Counted from the stretch's first letter, positions 1-7,415 are shown. The stretch: DNA of 11,656 bases from Candidatus Hodarchaeota archaeon (GCA_016840285.1 JAEOSR010000008.1:1-11656); one strand, 5' to 3'. Made by a program: numbers and translations. Notes: generated from the letters alone by a model not told the origin.

Positions 1-90
1 TAGAGGTACTTTCCAATATATAACAATTTTTTAAAGTTGAGGAAAGATGAAACACGATTACTTGGAAAAATGATGAAAAAGGGTAGCTAA

Positions 91-621
91 TTGGAATATA
101 AGAAAGTTATTTTAGTGGGAGATCCCACAGTAGGTAAAACATCACTAATTAATCGTTTTGTCACCAAAGTTTTTACTGGAGAATACATATCTACCCTTGG
201 AGTAGCTATATCTTCTAAACGAGTAATAATCAAACATGACCAGGAAGTGTACCTACAAATATGGGATATTGCAGGACAAACTCTGTTCCAGAAGTTTCGT
301 AATAGGTTTTTTAATGAAGCACATGGAGCTTTATTAGTATTTGACTTGACTGTACCAAAGAGCTTAAAAAATCTTCATTCATCATGGATTAAGGATATCT
401 TAGATATAGTAGGGAAAATTCCGTTAATTCTCCTTGGAAATAAAGATGACTTGAAGCAGTTTCGGTTGATTTGGCCTCAAGAGATAAAATTTTTCTCAGA
501 TCAATATCCTGAGATTGTAAACTATTATGATACTTCCGCATTAACTGGGCACAATGTTGAAAATGCCTTTCTTGATGTAGCTTCTCGAATATTCCATTTC
601 AGTTATCAAAATAAGAAGTAA
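91..621 (+). CDS. Rab/Ras-like small GTPase
   Basis: The 176-residue protein is a complete Ras-superfamily GTP-binding switch. All G motifs are visible: P-loop GDPTVGKT (10-17), switch I threonine in YISTLGV (T35), WDIAGQ (58-63, catalytic-type Gln63), NKDD (117-120) for guanine specificity and TSALTG (148-153). YISTLGV, YLQIWD and FFNEAHG resemble the Rab family signatures (YISTIGVDF, LQIWDTAGQ, YYRGAHG), so Rab-like is favoured over Arf-like. The length matches a bare G domain. The protein contains no cysteine, so a Rab/Ras-type C-terminal prenylation site is absent and any membrane attachment must be indirect. The TTG start is fixed by an in-frame TAA directly before it (88-90); a weak purine-rich stretch (GGG at 81-83) is the only ribosome-site candidate. 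It heads a possible cluster with a second GTPase and a HEAT-repeat protein. The partner and the process are not known. Confidence 0.93.
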   Translation: MEYKKVILVGDPTVGKTSLINRFVTKVFTGEYISTLGVAISSKRVIIKHDQEVYLQIWDIAGQTLFQKFRNRFFNEAHGALLVFDLTVPKSLKNLHSSWIKDILDIVGKIPLILLGNKDDLKQFRLIWPQEIKFFSDQYPEIVNYYDTSALTGHNVENAFLDVASRIFHFSYQNKK

Positions 622-631
622 AATCAAAGTT

Positions 632-644
632 CTTAGATTCTAAG
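632..644. repeat. Short palindrome after the Rab-like gene
   Basis: CTTAGA-T-TCTAAG is a perfect inverted repeat centred 17 bp after the stop of the first GTPase gene. As RNA it would form only a 5-bp stem with an ATT loop. It is not followed by a T tract, so it is not a convincing terminator. It could be a protein-binding site or chance in AT-rich DNA. Confidence 0.25.
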
Positions 645-673
645 CTTCCATTCTCTGCTTAAATAGCTAATCT

Positions 674-682
674 TGATATATA
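674..682 (+). promoter_or_regulatory. Candidate TATA box before Rag-like gene
   Basis: TGATATATA in the 117-bp gap between the two GTPase genes resembles an archaeal TATA element. Initiation about 25 bp downstream would leave a leader of some 45 nt before the ATG at 751. A GTTAAT/ATTAAC inverted repeat (692-697 and 710-715) lies in the expected start-site region. AT-rich spacers give many false TATA boxes, so this is only a candidate. If real, the second GTPase and the HEAT gene would form a transcription unit separate from the first GTPase. Confidence 0.3.
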
Positions 683-750
683 GAATATTTGGTTAATTAG
701 GTCAATTTTATTAACTGAATAATAAATCAGATAAGATAGTGTCTTTACAT

Positions 751-1665
751 ATGAGTAATACGTCAAAAAAAATCGTATTTCTGGGTTTAGCTGAATCTGG
801 AAAATCGACGATCATTGATAGTGTAATTGAGGGAAAAATTCCCCAATTTGGGGGAAAATACGATGCTACTATTAATTATCAGAGAAAAATCAAGATGCTT
901 TGCGGTACAGAACTAAATATATTTGATTTAGGAGGTCAGACTCGCTTCTTGGATCGTTTCACTGGAGATCTCTCCGAGTTTGTTTTTAGTGATGTTGACG
1001 TGTTTATTTTTGTCCTTGAACCTCTTCAAGTAGCAGATTTATCTCGAGCTAAGTATTATCTTGAACTCTCAATAGAAAAACTCGACCAATTTAGTCCAAA
1101 AGCAAATGTCCACATTCTTCTCCATAAAATGGATCTTCTCCCTGAACGATTAGTTGATAATGTTTCTGATTACATCACAAGCTACATTAACACTGAAATT
1201 TCAAAATATCTACAGTTTCACAAGACATCAGTATTTTCTGAATCAATTTATATGGTCACTGGAAAAATCTTAGCACAAGTTTTGGACTTTGAGACTGACT
1301 TTCACTCAATATCAGAAGAGTTCATTCAAGGTCTTCCTAATATAGCCAACCAAGTCCAGATTAGGACAAAAGAGGGAATTATCCTACATCTAAATGAAAA
1401 TAAAGACAATCTGAGCAAATTATCAACAATCCAAATAAATAAATTATTTGAATCATCTATTCAACAGTTTAGCATTAATGGAGGAAACGATAAAAGGTTT
1501 TTTTCTACTGAAGTTATAGACCAAATATGTTTTACCGATTTTTTAGATAACGGATTAGCAGTACTGATCCTAATTTCAAATGAGACGGTAAAAATGCTTC
1601 AAGAAGAAACATCAACGATTTACGATCAAATAATTTCTATATCTAATCAGATTAGTTTATTTTAA
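751..1665 (+). CDS. Rag/Gtr-like GTPase with C-terminal roadblock-like domain
   Basis: This protein of about 304 residues has two parts. Numbering is from the GTG at 739. The G domain (about 10-185) has P-loop GLAESGKST (16-24), switch I T44 in YDATIN, DLGGQ (63-67), HKMDL (129-133) and HKTSVFSESIY (161-171). The HKxD in place of NKxD, the DxGGQ and the TSVF segment match RagA/Gtr1 (HKMDL, DCGGQ, RTSIWDETLY). The C-terminal 110 or so residues, with IRTKEGIILHL and GLAVLILISNETVKML, look like the roadblock/longin-type dimerisation domain that Rag proteins carry. Eukaryotic Rags act as heterodimers in nutrient signalling; only one gene is present here, so a homodimer or a partner encoded elsewhere is inferred. 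The ATG at 751 is preferred because it gives a normal short lead into strand 1. The GTG at 739 is possible; neither has a clear Shine-Dalgarno. The HEAT gene follows after 53 bp. Confidence 0.88.
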   Translation: MSNTSKKIVFLGLAESGKSTIIDSVIEGKIPQFGGKYDATINYQRKIKMLCGTELNIFDLGGQTRFLDRFTGDLSEFVFSDVDVFIFVLEPLQVADLSRAKYYLELSIEKLDQFSPKANVHILLHKMDLLPERLVDNVSDYITSYINTEISKYLQFHKTSVFSESIYMVTGKILAQVLDFETDFHSISEEFIQGLPNIANQVQIRTKEGIILHLNENKDNLSKLSTIQINKLFESSIQQFSINGGNDKRFFSTEVIDQICFTDFLDNGLAVLILISNETVKMLQEETSTIYDQIISISNQISLF

Positions 1666-1718
1666 CAAGAAAGAATTTCTTCATCGATTATTCGACAAAA
1701 GTAAAGGAATTAAGAATA

Positions 1719-4700
1719 TTGCGACGAGAGACGATTTTAACAGGATTGACAAGTGAATCCTGTGATAAGCAATTAAAAGCGCTTGATTTCTGTATCGTCG
1801 ATGAATCTCTTTTAGTTGATAAAGAAATTCTAAACAAAGTCTTTAATTTATTAAATCATGAAAATTATTATATTCGAAATCAAGCTGAAGAAGTTCTGAG
1901 CTTCTACATTGAATATTCTTCAGAGTCTAAAGAGGAACTTATTAAATTATTGACTGAAGTATTTAGTAAAAAGGAAATAAAGCAGGATTTCTGGTTTCGT
2001 TGCACAAAATTATTCTTTTTATTACCTTTCATTGAATCTAGGACTAATACGTTAATTCAAATTCTAACTAGTAATGCAACTTATGCTCAAGGATTTCTCA
2101 TCTTTATCTTAAAAGATCTTTGTAAAAAATTCCCTGAAGTTTTAACTGGGATTCTGGATACCGTAGTTAATCAGCACAGTGACGTAAAGAAAGCTATTTG
2201 TATAATTTTCTGGAACAATCCAGTTTTTTTTTCTCAAAAAGCAATTGATGTTTTTTCAATATTATCTAACGATGAGGATCGTGAAGTTCGTAGATTAATA
2301 TGTGAAATATTGAGCCAAATGCTGAATTTTGAACAATATAAACATGATATTGGGAAAATTTTGGAATGTAGGTTATCTGATCCATCATGGCGAGTTCAGA
2401 AAATCGCCCTGAAGAGTATAGTAACACATGGTTTTTTAGATGATCAAAAAATATGGGATAAGGTTATCGGGCTATTTTGGCATCCAGAATGGCGTGTAAG
2501 AAAGAATATCTGTGAAACACTACCAGTTCTCCAATCTTTGGAGGAACAGAAAAACAAGATTATTTTGGAAAGTTTAATGGCAGCCCTTGATGACCCCAAT
2601 TGGGAGGTGAGAGAAAGTGCTGCTATATCACTTAACCATCATTTAGATTTAGATAAAGTCGAATTCAACAACGTATTAATAAAAATTAGCCATCTAACAA
2701 CTGACCTGCACGAAGAAGTCAGGAGAACCGCTTGTAATATTATATCTAAACGATTCAATGCTTTTAAGGAGAGGGAGGATGATTCTTTTAGAAAAATCGT
2801 TTGGCTCTTAGAAGACCCAAAATGGTTGGTTCGTGATGAGGCTTTAACGAACCTTTTCAGTTTTTTGAATAATCCCCATTACGATAAACATTTTCCGACT
2901 ATTTTTTATTGTCTTGTGAAATTACTGAGTGATAGAGATCACAATGTAAGGGAAAAGGCTTGGCTGATATTACTGAAAACAAAACTATCAGATAACCATT
3001 ATCGGATCTTTATTTCTGAATTGATCACATTATTTAATCATCCTAATCCAGAAGTGCGCTTAAAAGCTTGTGAATTTTTACATGAAGACATAGAGTTTTG
3101 GAGGCCTAGTCAGAATATCGTACTCATGAGTTTCACATCCCTTTTAGAGGATGAAGACTCCAAAGTGCTATCTAGTGCATGGGAATTGGTATCTAAGTAC
3201 AATGAAGTTTATTCATACACCTCCACTTACATCTCTCAGCTTTCTGAAAATCTTGAGGACATTGATCCCAAAATAGCCATATTTATCTGTGAAACTTATC
3301 ATAATTATAACTTAATAAAAGGTAATTTTCTTCTTCGGGATCAATTTATTCTGATACTTTCTAAGCAAAATATTTCTAGAGAATTGAAAAAGAAAATTTT
3401 AAGCGTTCTCACGAGTCAAGGATTATTTAATTTTCTTGAACCGCAAATAATACCCCAATTAATGGAAGAAGGACAATGGGATGTGCAGGAGATGCTCATT
3501 CCATTTTTAATACATTTTCTCATTGAAGATAGTGCAAAAACACTAGAGCAAGCGGATTTCCAAGAAATAATTATTGATCTATTATCTGATCCCATAATTA
3601 AAAGCAAAAGAAATTCCCAAACATCCTTTCAGTCAATTGATATTCTATTTGAAAGCCTAGAGAAAGACCTCCTAGAGTTTAATATAGAGGAGTTTCTCTT
3701 TAATAGTACTAATGATGCTAAACGATTAGACAACTGGTTAAATTTAGAAAGCAAATTTGATTTCATCCTAAAGATTAATCACCCCCAGTTAGATGAAATA
3801 AAGATTAAGTTTCAAGAGAGAATATTGAATCAAATTAAACAGGGCTTGGTTAAATTTGGATTCATGGAAATTTTCAAAAATGACATTGGATTAAACACAC
3901 CTTTACAAATCGTTAATCTCATGCGTCGTCAACAGGAATCAATTCGCATTCGATTACTGTTAGAAATCGATAAACGCGTTGATCTTTCAGAATTACAATT
4001 TAGCAAACTTAAGAAAGCCGTAATAACTTCTATTAACGATAATTCCTTTAAAATACGAACCATTTCTTGGAATATCATTCAATATAACTTACTTAAAACC
4101 AATGAATTGGATCCGAAAATATTATCAGTGATTACAGACTCTCTCAATAGTATATATGATGATACTCGGGCTAAAGCTACTTCTCTTTTATTAACCTGTA
4201 TTGACATTAAAGACGTGAAGTATGAAACTATTTTCAATCAAATTATTAACAAAATGGAGGATCAGAATTCACTTGCACGCAACCAAGTTTGGCAGTTTTT
4301 GGATACAAGGGTTAACCTATCGTATAAGCGATATTCACCAATAACCATGAAGATTCTCGATTTACTGTCTAATCCAATTGTAAATGTAAGAAAAGAGGCG
4401 GCTTTTTTTCTAGAACGTAATTTGAAAATTTTTCTCCCTATTATTGAAAATTATCCCCAATCTCCAGAGGTTTATCATGCTTTAGGCTTTATGTACACTC
4501 AAATTGATTATCTAAAAGCAAAGCAAATGTTTGAAAAAGCCATTTCTATTAATCCTTTAGAATTAAATAGTATACTAGCCATTGCATTAATTTACTTAGA
4601 TCAGAGAGATCCTGAAAAAACCATTCAAATGCTAAAAAGGGCCCAGCAAATCAGCCCATCAGATTCCAGGATATATCAGATCTGGTCTGAATGTATGAAT

Positions 4701-4778
4701 GATTTGGGAAACGATAGTGAGGCAAGAAAACTGGAGGAAAAAGCTAAAATATTAGAGCACAGGCAAAAAATTTCTTAG
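1719..4778 (+). CDS. Large HEAT-repeat scaffold with C-terminal TPRs
   Basis: The 1019-residue protein is almost entirely helical repeats. HEAT units are clearest from about 180 to 500, with the recurring turn Asp/His-x-x-Trp-x-Val-Arg followed by a hydrophobic helix: DPSWRVQ (about 221), HPEWRVR (254), DPNWEVR (292), DPKWLVR (366), DRDHNVR (405), HPNPEVR (440). Another follows at about 883 (NPIVNVR). Residues 520-870 are more divergent. Residues about 910-1010 switch to TPRs (PEVYHALGFMYTQ, AKQMFEKAISINP, AIALIYLDQRDPEKTIQML). No catalytic motif, signal peptide or membrane segment is evident, so a cytosolic protein-binding scaffold is the likely role. It sits 53 bp after the Rag-like GTPase gene, so it may be an effector or regulator of one or both GTPases; that is inferred from position only. 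The TTG start has AAAGGA (1703-1708) about 10 nt upstream. A PBS-lyase-type HEAT label would also fit. Confidence 0.88.
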   Translation: MRRETILTGLTSESCDKQLKALDFCIVDESLLVDKEILNKVFNLLNHENYYIRNQAEEVLSFYIEYSSESKEELIKLLTEVFSKKEIKQDFWFRCTKLFFLLPFIESRTNTLIQILTSNATYAQGFLIFILKDLCKKFPEVLTGILDTVVNQHSDVKKAICIIFWNNPVFFSQKAIDVFSILSNDEDREVRRLICEILSQMLNFEQYKHDIGKILECRLSDPSWRVQKIALKSIVTHGFLDDQKIWDKVIGLFWHPEWRVRKNICETLPVLQSLEEQKNKIILESLMAALDDPNWEVRESAAISLNHHLDLDKVEFNNVLIKISHLTTDLHEEVRRTACNIISKRFNAFKEREDDSFRKIVWLLEDPKWLVRDEALTNLFSFLNNPHYDKHFPTIFYCLVKLLSDRDHNVREKAWLILLKTKLSDNHYRIFISELITLFNHPNPEVRLKACEFLHEDIEFWRPSQNIVLMSFTSLLEDEDSKVLSSAWELVSKYNEVYSYTSTYISQLSENLEDIDPKIAIFICETYHNYNLIKGNFLLRDQFILILSKQNISRELKKKILSVLTSQGLFNFLEPQIIPQLMEEGQWDVQEMLIPFLIHFLIEDSAKTLEQADFQEIIIDLLSDPIIKSKRNSQTSFQSIDILFESLEKDLLEFNIEEFLFNSTNDAKRLDNWLNLESKFDFILKINHPQLDEIKIKFQERILNQIKQGLVKFGFMEIFKNDIGLNTPLQIVNLMRRQQESIRIRLLLEIDKRVDLSELQFSKLKKAVITSINDNSFKIRTISWNIIQYNLLKTNELDPKILSVITDSLNSIYDDTRAKATSLLLTCIDIKDVKYETIFNQIINKMEDQNSLARNQVWQFLDTRVNLSYKRYSPITMKILDLLSNPIVNVRKEAAFFLERNLKIFLPIIENYPQSPEVYHALGFMYTQIDYLKAKQMFEKAISINPLELNSILAIALIYLDQRDPEKTIQMLKRAQQISPSDSRIYQIWSECMNDLGNDSEARKLEEKAKILEHRQKIS

Positions 4779-4816
4779 AAATGGTTTCTTTCTTAGCAAT
4801 TGAAGTGGCAGTACGA

Positions 4817-4839
4817 ATAGTCTCTATGAAAGAGATTAT
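4817..4839 (+). other. Stem-loop downstream of HEAT gene
   Basis: ATAGTCTCT (4817-4825) and AGAGATTAT (4831-4839) form a 9-bp stem (one G-U pair) around a 5-nt loop, 38 nt after the HEAT-gene stop. It could be a 3'-end processing or stability element. No T tract follows directly (CCCCAAAAAA does), so it does not look like an intrinsic terminator. Confidence 0.35.
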
Positions 4840-4983
4840 AATCCCCAAAAAACCATCTTAGTCTTTTCGAGTATTGGAAAACATTATGACAAAGAGGCAG
4901 CATCTCATCAGTCCAAATGATAATTATTAAAAAAGTGGAATAATTAGTTTGTTAGTTGTATGATGAAGGTTTTACCGACCGAT

Positions 4984-5000
4984 CCTTATTATTAATAAGG
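4984..5000. promoter_or_regulatory. 17-bp inverted repeat upstream of tRNA thiolation gene
   Basis: CCTTATT-ATT-AATAAGG is a perfect 7+7 bp inverted repeat ending 46 bp before the ATG at 5047. The AT-rich core could overlap a TATA element, and the symmetry fits binding by a dimeric regulator. Assignment as an operator or promoter is inferred from placement alone. Confidence 0.35.
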
Positions 5001-5046
5001 AAATGATGAGAACTGGCAACTGACCTACTTTTTTAGATGAGACTGT

Positions 5047-5961
5047 ATGAGTCATCAGTGTATCTGTGGTTTACCTGGCGAATTGGAATTTCCTCTTACA
5101 TCACAATACTTCTGTTCTAGTTGTTTCTCTCGAAAGGTTGAGAAGAGAATTTTAAACCAGATTCCAAGATATGTTCGAGGACACCCTATAGCTGTTGCGT
5201 TATCAGGGGGCAAAGATAGCACTACAATGCTTCACGTTCTCCATAAATACCAGCGAAAACTCAGAATTACTATAATAACTGCCATTATCCTTGAAGAAGA
5301 GATCCTAGAAATGCAATTGGCTCGAAAAAAGGTTATAACCCAGCTTAAACCAAATTATCCTAACATCAATTTTATTCAGAAATCTTATTCTGAATTATTC
5401 AATTATTCTCTTCCCAGCTTGGTTCAACAATCAGATAAACAGGGATTAGGATTTACTCCGTGTACAATCTGCGGTGTATTACGCCGTCATGGTATTCTGA
5501 GGATGGTTTTGAATATAGGAGCCGATTTTATTGCAATGGGAAATACTCTCGAGGATGAGGCTGAAACAATACTCCTCAACATTATTCGAGGTAATCCAAG
5601 GAAAAATTATCGCGACAAGATTGAGTACAAACCAGATGATATGAAATCACTGCCATTGAGAATCAAACCCTTATCAAAAGTGTCTGAAAAAACTATTAGT
5701 AAATATGTTAGTATTAATCAATTAGAAGTCTTAAATACCCAATGTGTTTTTGCAGATAGATCTTTCCGATCTGAAATCGCCTCATTCCTATCTACAATTG
5801 AGGAAAAAGATCCAAGTGTACTTTATAACATCATTTCATCAATAAGAAAGGAAACGATGAGAAAAACGCAAGTTGAGGTACATAAATGTAGACGGTGCTC
5901 ATCTTATTCGCCTGAACTTGAGTGCTCAGCTTGTCGAATGATACAAAAAATAATGAATTAA
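5047..5961 (+). CDS. TtuA/Ncs6 (CTU1)-family tRNA 2-thiolation enzyme
   Basis: This 304-residue cytosolic enzyme should adenylate a tRNA uridine with ATP and exchange O2 for sulfur. TtuA does this at U54 in thermophiles, and Ncs6/CTU1/NcsA at wobble U34. Visible parts: an N-terminal zinc module (C5, C7, C23, C26), the PP-loop SGGKDS (53-58), the C139-x-x-C142 pair in CTICG, C233, and a C-terminal zinc ribbon (C281, C284, C293, C296). C139, C142 and C233 match the three cysteines that hold the 4Fe-4S cluster in TtuA-type enzymes. Length and domain order fit the family. The first zinc pair is C-x-C, where C-x-x-C is usual. Sequence alone does not settle U34 versus U54. Sulfur would come from a ubiquitin-like carrier (SAMP2/TtuB type), not seen in this window. 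The ATG is the only nearby start, since an in-frame TGA lies at 5038-5040. Confidence 0.92.
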   Translation: MSHQCICGLPGELEFPLTSQYFCSSCFSRKVEKRILNQIPRYVRGHPIAVALSGGKDSTTMLHVLHKYQRKLRITIITAIILEEEILEMQLARKKVITQLKPNYPNINFIQKSYSELFNYSLPSLVQQSDKQGLGFTPCTICGVLRRHGILRMVLNIGADFIAMGNTLEDEAETILLNIIRGNPRKNYRDKIEYKPDDMKSLPLRIKPLSKVSEKTISKYVSINQLEVLNTQCVFADRSFRSEIASFLSTIEEKDPSVLYNIISSIRKETMRKTQVEVHKCRRCSSYSPELECSACRMIQKIMN

Positions 5962-6299
5962 ATATCCTCGGAGGCAAAGAGCTTCTCGTGGCTTGTTTAG
6001 GGGAAACTTATGATAGATTATACTCATAACAAGCCAAATAGGGGGATAAAGAATGGATGAGAGGAAATTTATGAAATTACAGAAGTTAGCTAATTTTTAA
6101 CCAATTGCTTCCAACATAGATAGTCTGAATTTGTAAATGAAATAGAAACTTTTTAAACCAATTTCAAAGGTAGTCAATGAAAAAATCTATGATACTATTG
6201 TTTCCATTATATATATAACTAAAATTATAAATCGATAGAGTTAATCTATCTAAGACAGAGTAACTATCTTGGTCTAGATGTTTAAAAGGCTGGATTAAA
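5962..6299. other. Intergenic region, 338 bp, with inverted repeats
   Basis: No convincing gene lies here. Contents seen: a short CCTC-G-GAGG palindrome (5966-5974) right after the thiolation gene, a long-loop inverted repeat (5989-6036, listed separately), a G-rich TAGGGG motif occurring twice (5998-6003 and 6039-6044), and a 15-codon ORF (6053-6100) behind a G-rich stretch. TTATATATATAA (6207-6218) is a TATA candidate that would start transcription near 6240, about 60 nt before the next gene. The tiny ORF has no recognisable features and is not called as a gene. Confidence 0.4.
5989..6036 (+). repeat. 9-bp inverted repeat with 30-nt structured interior
   Basis: TGGCTTGTT (5989-5997) and AACAAGCCA (6028-6036) are perfect complements. 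Inside, TTATGA (6008-6013) and TCATAA (6024-6029) are also complementary, and GTTT/AAAC (5995-5998 and 6004-6007) can form a competing small hairpin. The outer and inner pairings share bases, so alternative folds are possible. A 3'-UTR structure, a small RNA or the end of a small non-autonomous element are all possible; nothing in the sequence decides among them. Confidence 0.4.
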
Positions 6300-7088
6300 A
6301 TGCGTAAGCAACCTTTAGGAATGTTAAGATCTTTAATCGTGATTTCGGATTGGATTTCCTTTGCTGATCCTGACAAGCCAATTGATATAAGATGGCTTTA
6401 TAAAAATCAAGACGTTGAATCCATTGAAACATCCAGTGTCATTTTTATTCCTATGGATTTTTCACGTTTGATTCTTTTTAATCTTTCATATCTCTTCCTT
6501 TATGGAGTAGGGATATATTGGACTAAATTTTCTATAGGGAAGAAAACAATAACTACAGATACTAAGTATATAACTGGCCTTGTCATTCCAGAGGAAAAAT
6601 GGCTCAATAACCACTTCAGTACAGAACCATTTGTATTTCCTCCTCCCTATGATTTTATGATTGCTGGGGAAAATCTCCTAGAATTTTCTTTTAATACATT
6701 AGAAGTTCAAGAAGATTATGCAGGACAAAGCCGACGTGCTTTTGAACGAGGTAGAATATTGACGCAACTCGTTTTTCCCCTTAAGGAACCTTTGATTATG
6801 TTAAGGGAAGCAACGGAAGGATTTGATGAATTTTACTACTCTCCTGCTCCTATGAGAGTTCTTATTTCTGAGTTTTATAACGAGATATTTGTAAATGAAA
6901 TCGCAATAGAATCTACAAATGAGATGTATGAGGAGAATATTCCAGGAGTTCGGAGAATTAAACCCAACCTCTTAGAGATTTTCCCCAAACAATGGAATAA
7001 TGAAGTCTATCTTGATGGTTTGCGTCGTGAAGTGTCAAAAATCGCAAAAGATTTTGCTTCAATTGGAGCCCCGATGATTTTAAAATAG
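6300..7088 (+). CDS. Hypothetical protein, 262 aa
   Basis: I do not recognise a family. The protein is a mixture of charged and aromatic stretches with predicted strand-like segments. Residues about 53-74, from SRLILFNLSYLF to GIYW, are the most hydrophobic stretch and might be a single membrane segment, but a buried strand/helix pair is equally likely. A proline-rich FPPPYDF and a basic QSRRAFERGR segment stand out. There is no signal peptide, cysteine cluster or nucleotide-binding motif. The ATG start is supported by an in-frame TAA at 6261-6263 with no other start codon between, and by AAAAGG (6284-6289) about 10 nt upstream. It stands alone between two gaps of more than 330 bp, so it is probably transcribed by itself. 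Coding status rests on the 262-codon open frame and codon-like composition. Confidence 0.72.
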   Translation: MRKQPLGMLRSLIVISDWISFADPDKPIDIRWLYKNQDVESIETSSVIFIPMDFSRLILFNLSYLFLYGVGIYWTKFSIGKKTITTDTKYITGLVIPEEKWLNNHFSTEPFVFPPPYDFMIAGENLLEFSFNTLEVQEDYAGQSRRAFERGRILTQLVFPLKEPLIMLREATEGFDEFYYSPAPMRVLISEFYNEIFVNEIAIESTNEMYEENIPGVRRIKPNLLEIFPKQWNNEVYLDGLRREVSKIAKDFASIGAPMILK

Positions 7089-7386
7089 ATTTCTATCATT
7101 TTATTGGTAATTGTTTCCTCAAAATCTGCAAGAAGAATTTGTTACAGTAGATACGAATAAATCAATGTTTAACTTAATAAAAAACAATTCTTATCGTGTT
7201 TGTTTAATCCAGAATGTCCAGTATATTGAATGATTCGAAAAGTAATGAAGTTTTGATCTTCGGGGCGAGTCTCACAGAATAAGTAGTTATAATTTGCCAA
7301 AATTAACATTTTAAAGAAAGATTTAGCTAAACAAAGAGAAAATTTCTTTGAACTCCTAGAATAGACTATTTAAGTCGAAATAAAGC

Positions 7387-7397
7387 TAATAATTTAT
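7387..7397 (+). promoter_or_regulatory. Candidate TATA box of TPR gene
   Basis: TAATAATTTAT is preceded by a purine-rich BRE-like stretch (AAATAAAG) and lies 50 bp before the GTG at 7447. Initiation about 25 bp downstream, near 7420, would give a leader of 25-30 nt that contains the GGAG ribosome site. The geometry is consistent, but it is a motif-based guess. Confidence 0.45.
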
Positions 7398-7415
7398 GTG
7401 TTTGGAACCAAACAC
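7398..7415. promoter_or_regulatory. Perfect 18-bp palindrome, likely operator
   Basis: GTGTTTGG-AA-CCAAACAC is an exact 8+8 bp inverted repeat with a 2-bp centre. It directly follows the TATA candidate and lies before the expected start site, 31 bp upstream of the GTG. The 2-nt centre is too short for a clean RNA hairpin loop, so DNA binding by a dimeric helix-turn-helix regulator is the better reading. A site between TATA and start usually means repression in archaea. The regulator is not identified. Confidence 0.55.

Noticed and set aside
1..90. Short open frame ending at TAA 88-90 just before the first GTPase.
   Set aside because: It begins after a TAG at 1-3, has fewer than 30 codons and no recognisable protein features.
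3416..3607. Antisense open frame inside the HEAT gene; similar ones lie at 6164-6376, 9930-10226 and 11396-11608.
   Set aside because: All lie opposite well-supported plus-strand coding sequence or are composition shadows, with no domain or start signal.
5988..6029. 13-codon GTG ORF behind GGAGG at 5970-5974.
   Set aside because: Spacing to the start is too long and the ORF lies within the inverted repeat; no protein features.
7165..7233. 22-codon ORF in the gap before the TPR gene.
   Set aside because: No ribosome site, no recognisable domain, and such lengths are expected by chance in AT-rich DNA.
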